From contig NC_060213.1 of NCBI RefSeq assembly GCF_021130785.1, positions 117,929,001 to 117,993,000 on the forward strand: 64,000 nt of DNA. Reading direction: 5' to 3'. Of the stretch, positions 39,476-47,287 are shown one piece after another. The translations under genes and the position numbers were made by a program. Every line of letters begins with the position of its first letter. The first letter of the stretch is position 1. Origin of the DNA: Homalodisca vitripennis (Eukaryota > Arthropoda > Insecta > Hemiptera > Cicadellidae). The notes below the pieces were generated by a model. The model was not told the DNA's origin. It did no database searches and was given only the letters and a program-made list of their open reading frames with translations.

Positions 39476-40429
39476 TTAGTCATCATAGCCGCCTACTCCA
39501 TTAAATCTGTTATCAATATTTTCAAAAGTTTTATTAACATCTTCTTTAAATTTATTAAAGTTTTCTTCTAGTTTATTTACTTTATCGAGATATAAAGAGT
39601 ATCGATCATCTATACTTTTAAGTAATTCATTATTATGTGTTATTTTCTCATTGAAACGTGTACCTAAATTTTCAAAAAAGTTTATTTTCTCATTGAAATG
39701 TGTATCAAAATCTTCCAGAATTTTGTTAATTACTTCACCAACTAATACATTAACACTATTTTTATATGTATTAAAGTTTTCTTCTAGTTTATTTACTTTA
39801 TCAAGTAATTCACCAACATCGTCTACTGATCTTCTATTTCTGGCTTCTAACTTGTCATAGACTTCTGTTGTAAAATCTTTAACATGCTGTTTATGATTCT
39901 CATAATTTTGTTTTAGTTCATTAAACATTTTAATAGGATCTTCTAATTGAATCATTACAACAACATCAAATGGATTAATTCCTTTACTAACACCGCTAAT
40001 TCTTTTTCCTTTAAAATCTAAGGCATTTTTAACATTCGGATCATGTAAATCAACAATATCGATGTTTTCTGATAATTTTAGAGGTTTTAAAATTTGTTCT
40101 TTAACAACAACATCATGTTTGTCAATACCAGGTCGAACACCGACAATTCTTTTCTTATTAGCCAAACTAACATAATTCTTTTCAACTTTGATCGCTTCAG
40201 TAATTTCATCAGCTTTTTCGATGTGAGACATTAAATTGGTAAATAATTTTTTTACACCATCATCAACTTCTTTTTCCAATGTTTTTATTTTATCAGCAAC
40301 TTCATTTGAACTCATGAAATTTGCAAGTTTGTTATCATATTCTGCTTTAAAATCTTCAATCTCGACAGCAAACATATCTGAATCTGGAAGGTTTTGTAAT
40401 ACATTTTCTAACTTGTTATCAAAACTCAT
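39476..40429 (-). CDS. Fibre-like coiled-coil protein (317 aa, intact)
   Basis: The longest intact frame in the left half. The N-terminal quarter is predicted helical. Two copies of a motif KxRIxGVxxGIxxxDVVVxxQ lie at about residues 92-112 and 141-161; similar RI-GV-D-A/V-Q motifs occur in trimeric phage and viral fibres at the shaft or attachment end. From residue about 165 on, heptad-like repeats dominate, with two near-identical blocks (LDKVNKLEENFN) at about 214 and 283. I infer a trimeric fibre or spike. No start motif precedes it; it is 62 bases downstream of the protease stop and could be co-transcribed. Confidence 0.6.
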   Translation of the reverse strand: MSFDNKLENVLQNLPDSDMFAVEIEDFKAEYDNKLANFMSSNEVADKIKTLEKEVDDGVKKLFTNLMSHIEKADEITEAIKVEKNYVSLANKKRIVGVRPGIDKHDVVVKEQILKPLKLSENIDIVDLHDPNVKNALDFKGKRISGVSKGINPFDVVVMIQLEDPIKMFNELKQNYENHKQHVKDFTTEVYDKLEARNRRSVDDVGELLDKVNKLEENFNTYKNSVNVLVGEVINKILEDFDTHFNEKINFFENLGTRFNEKITHNNELLKSIDDRYSLYLDKVNKLEENFNKFKEDVNKTFENIDNRFNGVGGYDD

Positions 40430-40491
40430 TTCTCAAACTATCAAAATTCAAACTATTATCTACATTTTGAATAATTTGTGTTCCAAATACG

Positions 40492-41360
40492 TCAAAAATA
40501 TTTTGTGAATCCATATTTATTAAGCAATAATTTGTTAACAACTTCTTTAAAATCTTTACCAGTACTCAGTTCATTCAAAACAAAAACACATAAATGACCA
40601 CAAATTGGGGGATCTTTATAGTCTTGAATCTGAGAATCATTGTAGTAGACGCTTGATTTTTTCAAATATTTAATCAATTCTCTCGGTGGTTTGTCCTCAA
40701 TTCTTCCATACGAATCAAAATAATATGCATTCTTATCATTTTTATAATAACAAATCCAATGTGTTCCACTTCCCATAATCGAGTCTAAATTCACAATTCC
40801 ACATTCAAATTTCTTAACTTTTTCAGGTAATGTATCTCTCATGAAGATTCCTCTAAAATGTTTTAATATTTTTGCAGATTTCTTCCAATTCCCCGAATGT
40901 TAAAGGTTTAAATTTTTTTTTCAATGTTTGATTTCACGTAATTCAAAGTTTTTTCATCTAATCCAGATCCTGTAACATCTTCCAACTCTTTATCTAACCA
41001 ATTTAAAATGTTTCGAACAATAGGAATCACATCTTTTTTTAACGATTGGAGCAGCTTTACGAACATAAGGAACAACATTTTTAACAACTGGAATATTTTC
41101 TCCAAAATCTAATAAATCTTTCAAAAGTCCACCATTTTTAAGTTCTTTCAACTGATTATAAGAAAATTCTATTCTGGTTCCTTTATTGTTTTTCTTATGT
41201 TTTTCGAGTTTATTGTATTGTCTATTTGTTAAAAATATCTTATCTTCGTCATTTTTTAGTTGATCTATTTTAAATTGAATACTAACGGGTATTTTTTTTC
41301 TTAAAAGCGGATTTTATTTTTTCTTTCTGATTTTTGCTGAAATTTTACATTCACCTCCAT
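40492..41360 (-). pseudogene. PRO: pX/pVI-like segment fused to adenain-like cysteine protease
   Basis: The start at 41360 follows TTTTAACTATATAAATGG. The N-terminal part, over several frames, has a basic region with FLTNRQYNKLEKHKKN then NQLKELKNGGLL, like adenovirus/Polinton core or membrane-active peptides, and a segment GENIPVVKNVVPYVRKA. The C-terminal 116 codons (40492-40842) are a C5-type protease: FMRDTLPEK, catalytic His in GTHWICYY, FDSYG with the acidic residue, and CGHLC with the nucleophile Cys. The role is capsid protein maturation. There are frame breaks near 41295, 41040 and 40860. The 40492-40842 piece is intact and holds all catalytic residues. Confidence 0.85.
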
Positions 41361-41723
41361 TTATATAGTTAAAATTTCAAGTTTCTCTTCGATTCCCATT
41401 CCTAGTTTTCTCTTCAAAAACATTGCTCCAGCTGTTGGAAGCGCAACAAATCTTTCACCTAAACTAGCATCTTTTGATAAAAATCTATCCATTGCCTTAT
41501 CTTGCAAAACTTTATCTGCGATATGTCTGGAATTTGTGTCTCTATGTTTTGCATAAAAAATATCGTGTTCCATAGCAGCTTGATCTAATTTATTTATACC
41601 AGGATCTCCTCTTTTTAGTCTTTTTTCGAGTTTTGTGCCAGGCCCCAGATACTGATAAGTTGGTACGTGTAATTCAAAAGGTAAATTGTTGATAAAATCA
41701 TTCAAAAGTCCGCTAACCCTCAA
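41361..41723 (-). CDS. Phospholipase A2-like domain protein (parvovirus VP1 type)
   Basis: An intact 120-codon frame. The calcium-binding loop YLGPGT (about residues 25-30) and the catalytic His-Asp pair in DQAAMEHDIFYAKH are present, followed by RHIADKVLQDKAMDR, as in the viral secreted-type PLA2 fold used by parvoviruses and found in Polintons and adintoviruses. In parvoviruses the domain helps the particle leave the endosome; here that role is inference. The start overlaps the end of the upstream gene by about 11 bases, and its stop TAA is also part of the promoter motif of the protease gene. Confidence 0.85.
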   Translation of the reverse strand: MRVSGLLNDFINNLPFELHVPTYQYLGPGTKLEKRLKRGDPGINKLDQAAMEHDIFYAKHRDTNSRHIADKVLQDKAMDRFLSKDASLGERFVALPTAGAMFLKRKLGMGIEEKLEILTI

Positions 41724-42682
41724 TCATAGATGAACTTATTGCCGGCAAAACTCGTTTTAAATATTTAATTCCATCAGGTTTTTCAATCATTTCATCAAGT
41801 TTGTTCGAAATAAAATCTTTAATCGCTTTCTTTTCGTTCAAAAAATTGTTGTTTCCAGCCTTTTCTTGAGCATAAATATAATTAATAATTCCATCGAGTT
41901 TTGTCAAATCGTCGATATATCTGTATTCAATCTTATTATCACTGTATTTTCTCACACCTGATCCTTCGATTCTTTTTTCCCAAATTGGTTTAATCAAATT
42001 GAGATATTTTTTACCTTTACTTGACTTTGGTTTCTTAGTTGATGGATCATTATTTTTGTAAATTGAATCAGATTTCCATAAAATTTCAGTATACTTTTTC
42101 AAGTCTTCTTCAGAATATAAACCGTCTTTTGGAACATCAGTGCCTGTTTAATAATCTCCATAAACCTTGAGTTCCTTCATATGTTTTTTCATTAATAATG
42201 ATATCATTATGCTCAAAATTCACGGGCAAATTTCCAATCATAAAACTTTTCTTTTTTCTGTCCCAATACAAACCAAATTTATCATCCTTTGCTCTAGGAA
42301 GAAATTTTTTACCAATTTCACCAATTATTATATCCGTTGTTTCCAGGACTTATTGGTTCAACTATGGTAGAGTCTTCAATGATTCTAGGTCTAAATGGTG
42401 TTGAAGATGGTAATTTTGGCAATTCAAACTCAGATTCTGGTATCGAAATATCAGCAAATTGTCGTACAACTGGAACCAAATTCATCAAATTTTGATTATC
42501 GCTTAAAACATTTTCAATTTTGCCCTCAACATTTTTTATTGCAGATGTTACAGGTTGATTAATTTTTTTGAATAAATTCTTGTTCTTTTTCATCAATTCG
42601 AATCTGTTCTTTAAATTCTTTGATTAATTTCTTTTCTATTTTGATCAAGTTTTTTTGCTTCTTCAGAAGTTACGTTCGCCAT
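41713..42682 (-). pseudogene. Conserved Polinton protein of about 320 aa, frameshifted
   Basis: The start at 42682 (MANVTSEEAKKLDQ) follows TTTTCCTAAATAAATGG. An N-terminal helical part and a Pro-rich linker (42318-42596) lead, after a shift, into a domain with FGLYWDRKKKSFMIGNLPV and YEGTQGLWRLL. After another shift (41713-42102) come NDPSTKKPKSSKGKKYLNLI and YAQEKAGNNNFLNEK. I recognise this as a protein recurrent in Polintons, always near the capsid and PLA2 genes, with no known function; a structural role is likely. At least three frame breaks are present. Confidence 0.65.
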
Positions 42683-42699
42683 TTATTTAGGAAAATTTT

Positions 42700-42945
42700 A
42701 AACGTGGAACGTAAAACGTGAACACGAAACGTGAACACGGAACGTAAAACGTGAACGTGGAACGTGAAACACGAACGTGGAACGTGAAACACGAACGTGA
42801 AACGTAAACACGAACGTAAAACATGAACGTGAAACGTAAACACGAACGTGAAACATGAACGTGAAACATGAAACGTGAACGTGGAACGTGAACGTGGAAC
42901 GTAAAAACGAGAACACGAAACGTAAACGTGAACGTAAAAACATGA
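42700..42945. repeat. AACGTG-based minisatellite inside the Polinton
   Basis: About 245 bases built from AACGTGAAAC, AACACGAAC and GGAACGTAAAAC variants, an irregular array of 6- to 14-base units. It sits between the 320-aa gene and the ATPase gene. Arg/Ser/Phe-rich frames over it are artefacts. Confidence 0.9.
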
Positions 42946-43020
42946 AAACAACTAGATTATCACACGTTTATATTGGAAAATTTATTCAAATATTTACCAT
43001 TTTTAGGCTTCAAAGTTAGA

Positions 43021-43627
43021 TTAATAGTTAAAAATCCATAGTCCTTCTTTCCAAATTTTATCACACAATTCATTAAAGTGGTTAAAACTCATATCAGATC
43101 CCACATAATTGTTGTAAATCTTTTCTCGAATAGTGATCGTCTTGCTTAAAAATACACAACATATTCAGGTTATTTCTTATAACTTGTTTATCAACCTTTG
43201 AAAAGCATTGGGAAAGATAGATACAAGATATGTTTTTGTGACGAGACATTACGAAAATATTCCTTAATAACGTCCTGATTTTCCAAAATACAATCATCAA
43301 AAACGATTAACGAATTGGGTTTACATTCGCTTAAACGGAACTATGTCCTCAGAAGCATTATAAAAATGTGATATTTTTTTGTTTAAGTTTTTCTCAATAT
43401 TTTCAAATCTTTCTTGTAATTTTTTATAGGCGTCTTGTTCTAAAGATTTACTAAAAACATACAAATTGGAATAAGGAATCAACCTATTGTAGATAAAATT
43501 CAATAATAAAGTTGTTTTTCCACATCCACTTGAACCAACAATTAACAATCTGATTGGTTGATCTTTCTTATTTTTCTTCAAACGTTTGAAGTTTTATCTG
43601 ATCTTTTTGCTTTAAAAATTTCTCCAT
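43021..43627 (-). pseudogene. ATPase: FtsK/HerA-type genome packaging ATPase, frameshifted
   Basis: The start at 43627 follows ATCTTCTATTTAAATGG. After an early shift the frame 43321-43581 has the Walker A loop VGSSGCGKTT and a segment YSNLYVFSKS. After another shift, Walker B (SLIVFDD) is read, then VMSRHKNISCIYLSQCF (43094-43300), and a last shift gives a C-terminus near FNHFNELCDKIW. This matches the A32/FtsK-like packaging ATPase of Polintons and large DNA viruses, which drives DNA into capsids. Length is about 200 residues. It is divergent from the penton gene with only 40 bases between starts. Confidence 0.87.
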
Positions 43628-43667
43628 TTAAATAGAAGATTTTCATCTTGAAGCAACGCTTGCGAAA

Positions 43668-44404
43668 ATGAAGCTGTTCAAGTTGACTTCAGAAAGCTCT
43701 AAATTAGTTTTAAACTTGGAACATCCTATACACTTAGAGGAAGAATCAAATTATTTTATCGGTTTAAGCGGTTTTTATTCTGACAATTTTGTAATAAATA
43801 TTAGTGAAAGTTCTCCTTATTGTATAGGATTTAGTGAGAAGAACATAACAAAATATTATGGTTTAAACAAAGGATATTATACTTTCGATCAAATTAAAAA
43901 TTCCCTTAAAAATTATCTGAAAACATTCAAACAATCAGATAAATCTTTAAACTTTGACGAAAACAAGTTTGAAATGCAAAAAAAATTATCTCTCTAATAA
44001 AATTCAAATAAAATCACCAGTAAGAATAATGTTTTCAGCAATTATAGTAGATTTATTAGGGTTTGTTCAAGAAACTATTGAGCCAAATCAGGTATATTTA
44101 GGAAATAAAACGCCAAAATTTAGACCGTTCGATGTAATTGAAGTACATTGTAATCTCGTTGAACCTAGTTTTGAAAATCATACCCGAACATTTACACAAA
44201 GAATCTGAAATTTTGTACACTTTTTTCCCAAATGTTGCTTATGGATCAAAAATTAGTGAAAACCCGAATGAAATAGACTATATTCCAATTAGAAAAAATA
44301 TTAAAAGAATTCAAAAAATCGTTCTAACTATACAAGACTCTGAGGGAAATTTATTAAATAATGAGAGTAAAACAACAATATATTTAAGATTGTCGAAAGA
44401 ATGA
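43668..44404 (+). pseudogene. mCP: Penton (minor capsid) protein, single jelly roll, frameshifted
   Basis: Three overlapping plus-strand frames (43668-43997, 43954-44208, 44138-44404) form one reading of about 245 residues. Conserved features include YYTFDQIKNSLK near the N-terminus, IMFSAIIVDLLGF, then FDVIEVHCNLVEPSFE and ILYTFFPNVAYGSKI, IPIRKNIKRIQKIVLTIQDSEG and a final strand TIYLRLS. This is the block order of Polinton penton proteins, which close the capsid vertices. Two frameshifts, at runs near 43975 and 44170, break it. Confidence 0.85.
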
Positions 44405-44712
44405 TGAATCAAGGGGGGAACGAATCGTTCTTACCTTCAAACTTTCAAAACGAGTTGATAATGATGATAAATACCAATACTTTTATCTAAAAGATAAGGT
44501 AGCCCTCGAGGGCCGCCTCACAAATATTCACAAAAAATACGAATAAAGACAATGTTAAAGAAAAATACAAAAAAAGCTTTTGAAAACATAGATTCTGACA
44601 AGGGTATCGAATCGCGACTCTTCAAAATCTTCATCCTGACCCTGTTTTTATCAATGAATCTGGACTTTATTCTCGAAATAAAAATTACTAGTTAAATTTT
44701 ATTTCTATCTAA
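44405..44712 (+). pseudogene. Fragmentary duplicate of the BRO gene
   Basis: Pieces match the BRO gene just downstream. AAGGGGGGAACGAATCGTTC with TTACCTTCAAACTTTC compares with AAGGGGGGCTATAAATAGCC and TACCTTCAAACTTCC, and AATGAATCTGGACTTTATTC occurs in both. The rest is scrambled and no frame stays open. Confidence 0.6.
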
Positions 44713-45523
44713 ATGGAGTCACTTGTAGACCTACTCAATAATCAACTAAAATTCAATAAACAAACATATCTTTACGATTGTTGACGAAAACAATGTGATC
44801 TGGTTTAAGGCTAAAGACGTAGCAAAAATTCTAGAATATGAAAATACTATGCAAACGATCAGAATAAACGTTGACGAAGATGATAAAAACTTCTATTTTA
44901 ATCTAAATATAAGGGGGGCTATAAATAGCCTACCTTCAAACTTCCAAAATAACACTGTTTTCGTTAATGAATCTGGACTTTATTCTTTAATTTTGAGATC
45001 GCATAAACCAGAAGCGAAATTGTTTAAAAATTGGGTTACGAAAGAAGTTTTACCGAGTATTAGAAAATATGGCGAGTACAAACTTGAAAACGAAAATAAG
45101 CAGTTAAAAGATGAAATAAAACAGTTACAAATTAAAGATGAAATGAAATCATTGAAAATAGAGAATCAAGAATTGCGAATGGAATTAATGAAGAGAGATA
45201 TGGTATGTAAAGATTTTGATAAGAAAAAACATCATGTTTTTGTGTTAATTAAGAAGAATCACATGTGGGAATGGCCTTATTACGTTATCAGAGCTCAAAA
45301 GAGAGAAATACCGAAAAGATTGAAAGAACTTGAAATTGATTACCCAGAAATGGAAATTTTATTAAGACATGGAGATCCAAATAGTATAAATCTCTACAAC
45401 CAAATGAAAGAATCTTTGAATATTTTATACAACGGAAATCATTTTACTACAAATATGGCAGAATCTCGACTGATTTATAGAATATCTAAATTACACGATG
45501 AAAATGTTTCTAAATTTTACTAA
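44713..45523 (+). pseudogene. bro: BRO-N domain protein with coiled coil, one frameshift
   Basis: The start at 44713 (MESLVDLLNNQ) follows TTTTATTTCTATCTAAATGG. One frameshift near 44775 precedes a 242-codon open frame. The BRO-N fold is clear: VIWFKAKDVAKILEYENT, FVNESGLYSLILRSHKPEAK, and FKNWVTKEVLPSIRKYG. Residues about 95-135 of the frame form a Lys/Glu coiled coil. The C-terminal part (HVFVLIKKNH, YYVIRAQKRE, EILLRHGDPNS) resembles the C-terminal domain of iridovirus and ascovirus BRO proteins. BRO proteins bind DNA and are typical of insect DNA viruses. Apart from the first codons the gene is intact. Confidence 0.8.
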
Positions 45524-45529
45524 AAACTC

Positions 45530-45848
45530 TCGATTTATTATATTTTTGTTTGTAAATGTTTAGCATAACTAGGTAACCATTGTAAAATATTTTTTTCATA
45601 TTCACAAGGCATTTCGTTTTTATAACTTTCGCTGAAAATTTTTTTAGCACAATCTTTACAAAAAGCATCTTTTCTATCTTTACTATACTGCCAGTTATTA
45701 AATTCAGAAATATTTTTAATTTATTTACAAAAGTAACACTTTTTCTCTTCTAAAGTTAATTTGTTCATTTTTATCGTATAATTCCTTTACAATAACAGTC
45801 TTTTCTATTCTCTTCTTGACACTTTGTACATTTCTTTTGAGACTCCAT
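45530..45848 (-). pseudogene. Decayed duplicate of the Cys-rich gene
   Basis: The start at 45848 has the perfect element motif TTTTTTCTATATAAATGG. The reading begins MESQKKCTKCQEE, like MEAQKKCSMCKEL of the neighbour, and later gives DRKDAFCKDC, but several stops and shifts break it. Flanking DNA is also shared (TTACACGATGAAAATG at 45491 and about 45863), so this is a tandem duplication of about 375 bp. Confidence 0.75.
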
Positions 45849-46266
45849 TTATATAGAAAAAATTATTACACGATGAAAATGTTAAAACTCTTGAATTATG
45901 ATATTTTGTTTGTAAATGTTTTTGATAATTATTTAACCATTTTATAGTTCTTCCACATTCACATTGAGTATCTTCATAATATAATCTATGGTGATTCTTC
46001 TTTACACAATCTTTACAATATGAGTCTTTCTTATCTCTACTATAGTGATCACTATTAAACTCTGAAATTTTTTTAGTTTCTTTACATTTAAGACATTCTT
46101 TCTCTTCCAAAGTTAATTTTTCTATTTTATCATACAGCTCTTTATGATACTTCCTATAACAATCTTTACAATTATAAATAATTCCATCTTTTCTACTCTT
46201 ATCTTTATAAAATTCTTCAAAACCTTTTAATTCTTTGCACATTGAACATTTCTTTTGGGCCTCCAT
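45805..46266 (-). CDS. Cys-rich zinc-binding protein, HNH/endonuclease VII-like
   Basis: A 153-codon frame starting at 46266 after the perfect motif TTTTTTCTATATAAATGG. Two CxxC-x(~22)-CxxC modules follow one another: KCSMCKELKGFEEFYKDKS with NCKDC, and ECLKCKETKKISEF with YCKDC. A third module, CECGRTIKWLNNYQKHLQTKYH, comes near the C-terminus. This style of zinc module precedes HNH or endonuclease VII-like nucleases in phages and giant viruses. No clear HNH catalytic triad is visible, so it may only bind nucleic acid. The last 17 codons run into the duplicated copy and may not be original. Confidence 0.65.
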   Translation of the reverse strand: MEAQKKCSMCKELKGFEEFYKDKSRKDGIIYNCKDCYRKYHKELYDKIEKLTLEEKECLKCKETKKISEFNSDHYSRDKKDSYCKDCVKKNHHRLYYEDTQCECGRTIKWLNNYQKHLQTKYHNSRVLTFSSCNNFFYINGVSKEMYKVSRRE

Positions 46267-46284
46267 TTATATAGAAAAAATCTT
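46267..46284 (-). promoter_or_regulatory. Late-type promoter motif embedded in integrase stop
   Basis: TTTTTTCTATATAA precedes ATGG at 46266. The final integrase codons and its TAA stop are this motif. The same arrangement occurs at 41361 and, in shorter form, at 47288. Confidence 0.55.
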
Positions 46285-47287
46285 TGACTTTCTCAATTCA
46301 TATTCATAAAACTTTCCGGTTATTTCTTCATTATTTAAATCTTTTATACTATAAGTTACAGGATCTGTGTTATTAATTTGATAAATCACAAAGATTTCTC
46401 TTGACCAATTGTTCTTATATTTGTTCGAAAATGTTTGTTTTTTACTAACAATTCTTACATGATCATTGACTTTAAATTTAGTTTTCGTGTGAATTTCTGG
46501 TGGAACATACTTAAAAACCGACTCTAATAACTCTTTTTCTGCATCTTTATCTACGTCTTTAGGCTTCATTTTGATTGTGCTATGAACAGTATCGTTATAT
46601 TTCTTTACGATTTCTTGAAGAATATCGATCCATTTAAAGTTTTTATTAATCTCAAAAATTACTTTCATTCTCTCATTTTGAGTTCTGTTATATCTCTCTA
46701 CAATACTTGATTTCTCTTCGTTTTCAGTATGATAAATCTTAATGTTGTATTTTCTCAAAACATCGTTAAATTCTTTATTTTTAAACTCTAAACCCTTATC
46801 TGTATGAAGTAAGTTTGGAGGTTTGTGATTGATCCTTATGGCATCTTTTACTATATCTTCGAAAGCTTTTGAAATATCCTTGCCGTTTTTTCTTTTGATA
46901 GCTCTTGACCAAGCATATTTTGAGAAAGTATCAATAACATTTAACATATACTTAAATCCATCATTTTGATCTGAATAGTTAGACATTATAACTAAATCTG
47001 CTGCCCATAAATCGTCAATTCCTAATGTTATAATTTTTCTCTTTTTAAACTTCTTTCGTACTGGTGCATGAATTTCTCTAGCTTCAATCTCGATTTCTTC
47101 CTTATTTTTAGATTCTTTCTTTACTTGTTTTTCATTTGGATTCTTTATAAATTTACTCTTATTTGTCTTACATTTTGAACATTTTGCTGCAATTCTATAC
47201 AACCCGTTTTGAGTTTGAACGATTTTAGAATCTATATTTTTCGTTTTTTTTCTTGCATTTGTGGCAGTGAATCAAATCATCTTCCAT
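46267..47287 (-). pseudogene. INT: Retroviral-type integrase with N-terminal zinc ribbon
   Basis: The start at 47287 directly abuts the polymerase stop (TAAATGG). The first residues have CHKC, then one shift near 47240 leads to the 311-codon frame with CSKCKTNKSKF. Together these form a DUF5679-like zinc ribbon. The catalytic core has Asp in DDLWAADLV, Asp in LLHTDKGLEF and Glu in SSIVERYNRTQNERM, about 33 residues apart, the D,D(35)E arrangement. A C-terminal chromo/SH3-like part ends NNWSREIFVIYQI and GKFYEYELRK. The role is inserting element DNA and making the 6-bp duplication. Apart from the start it is intact; the core reads through. Confidence 0.92.

Noticed and set aside
42670..42951. 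Three minus-strand Phe/Arg/Ser-rich frames
   Set aside because: Products of the AACGTG minisatellite in different frames.
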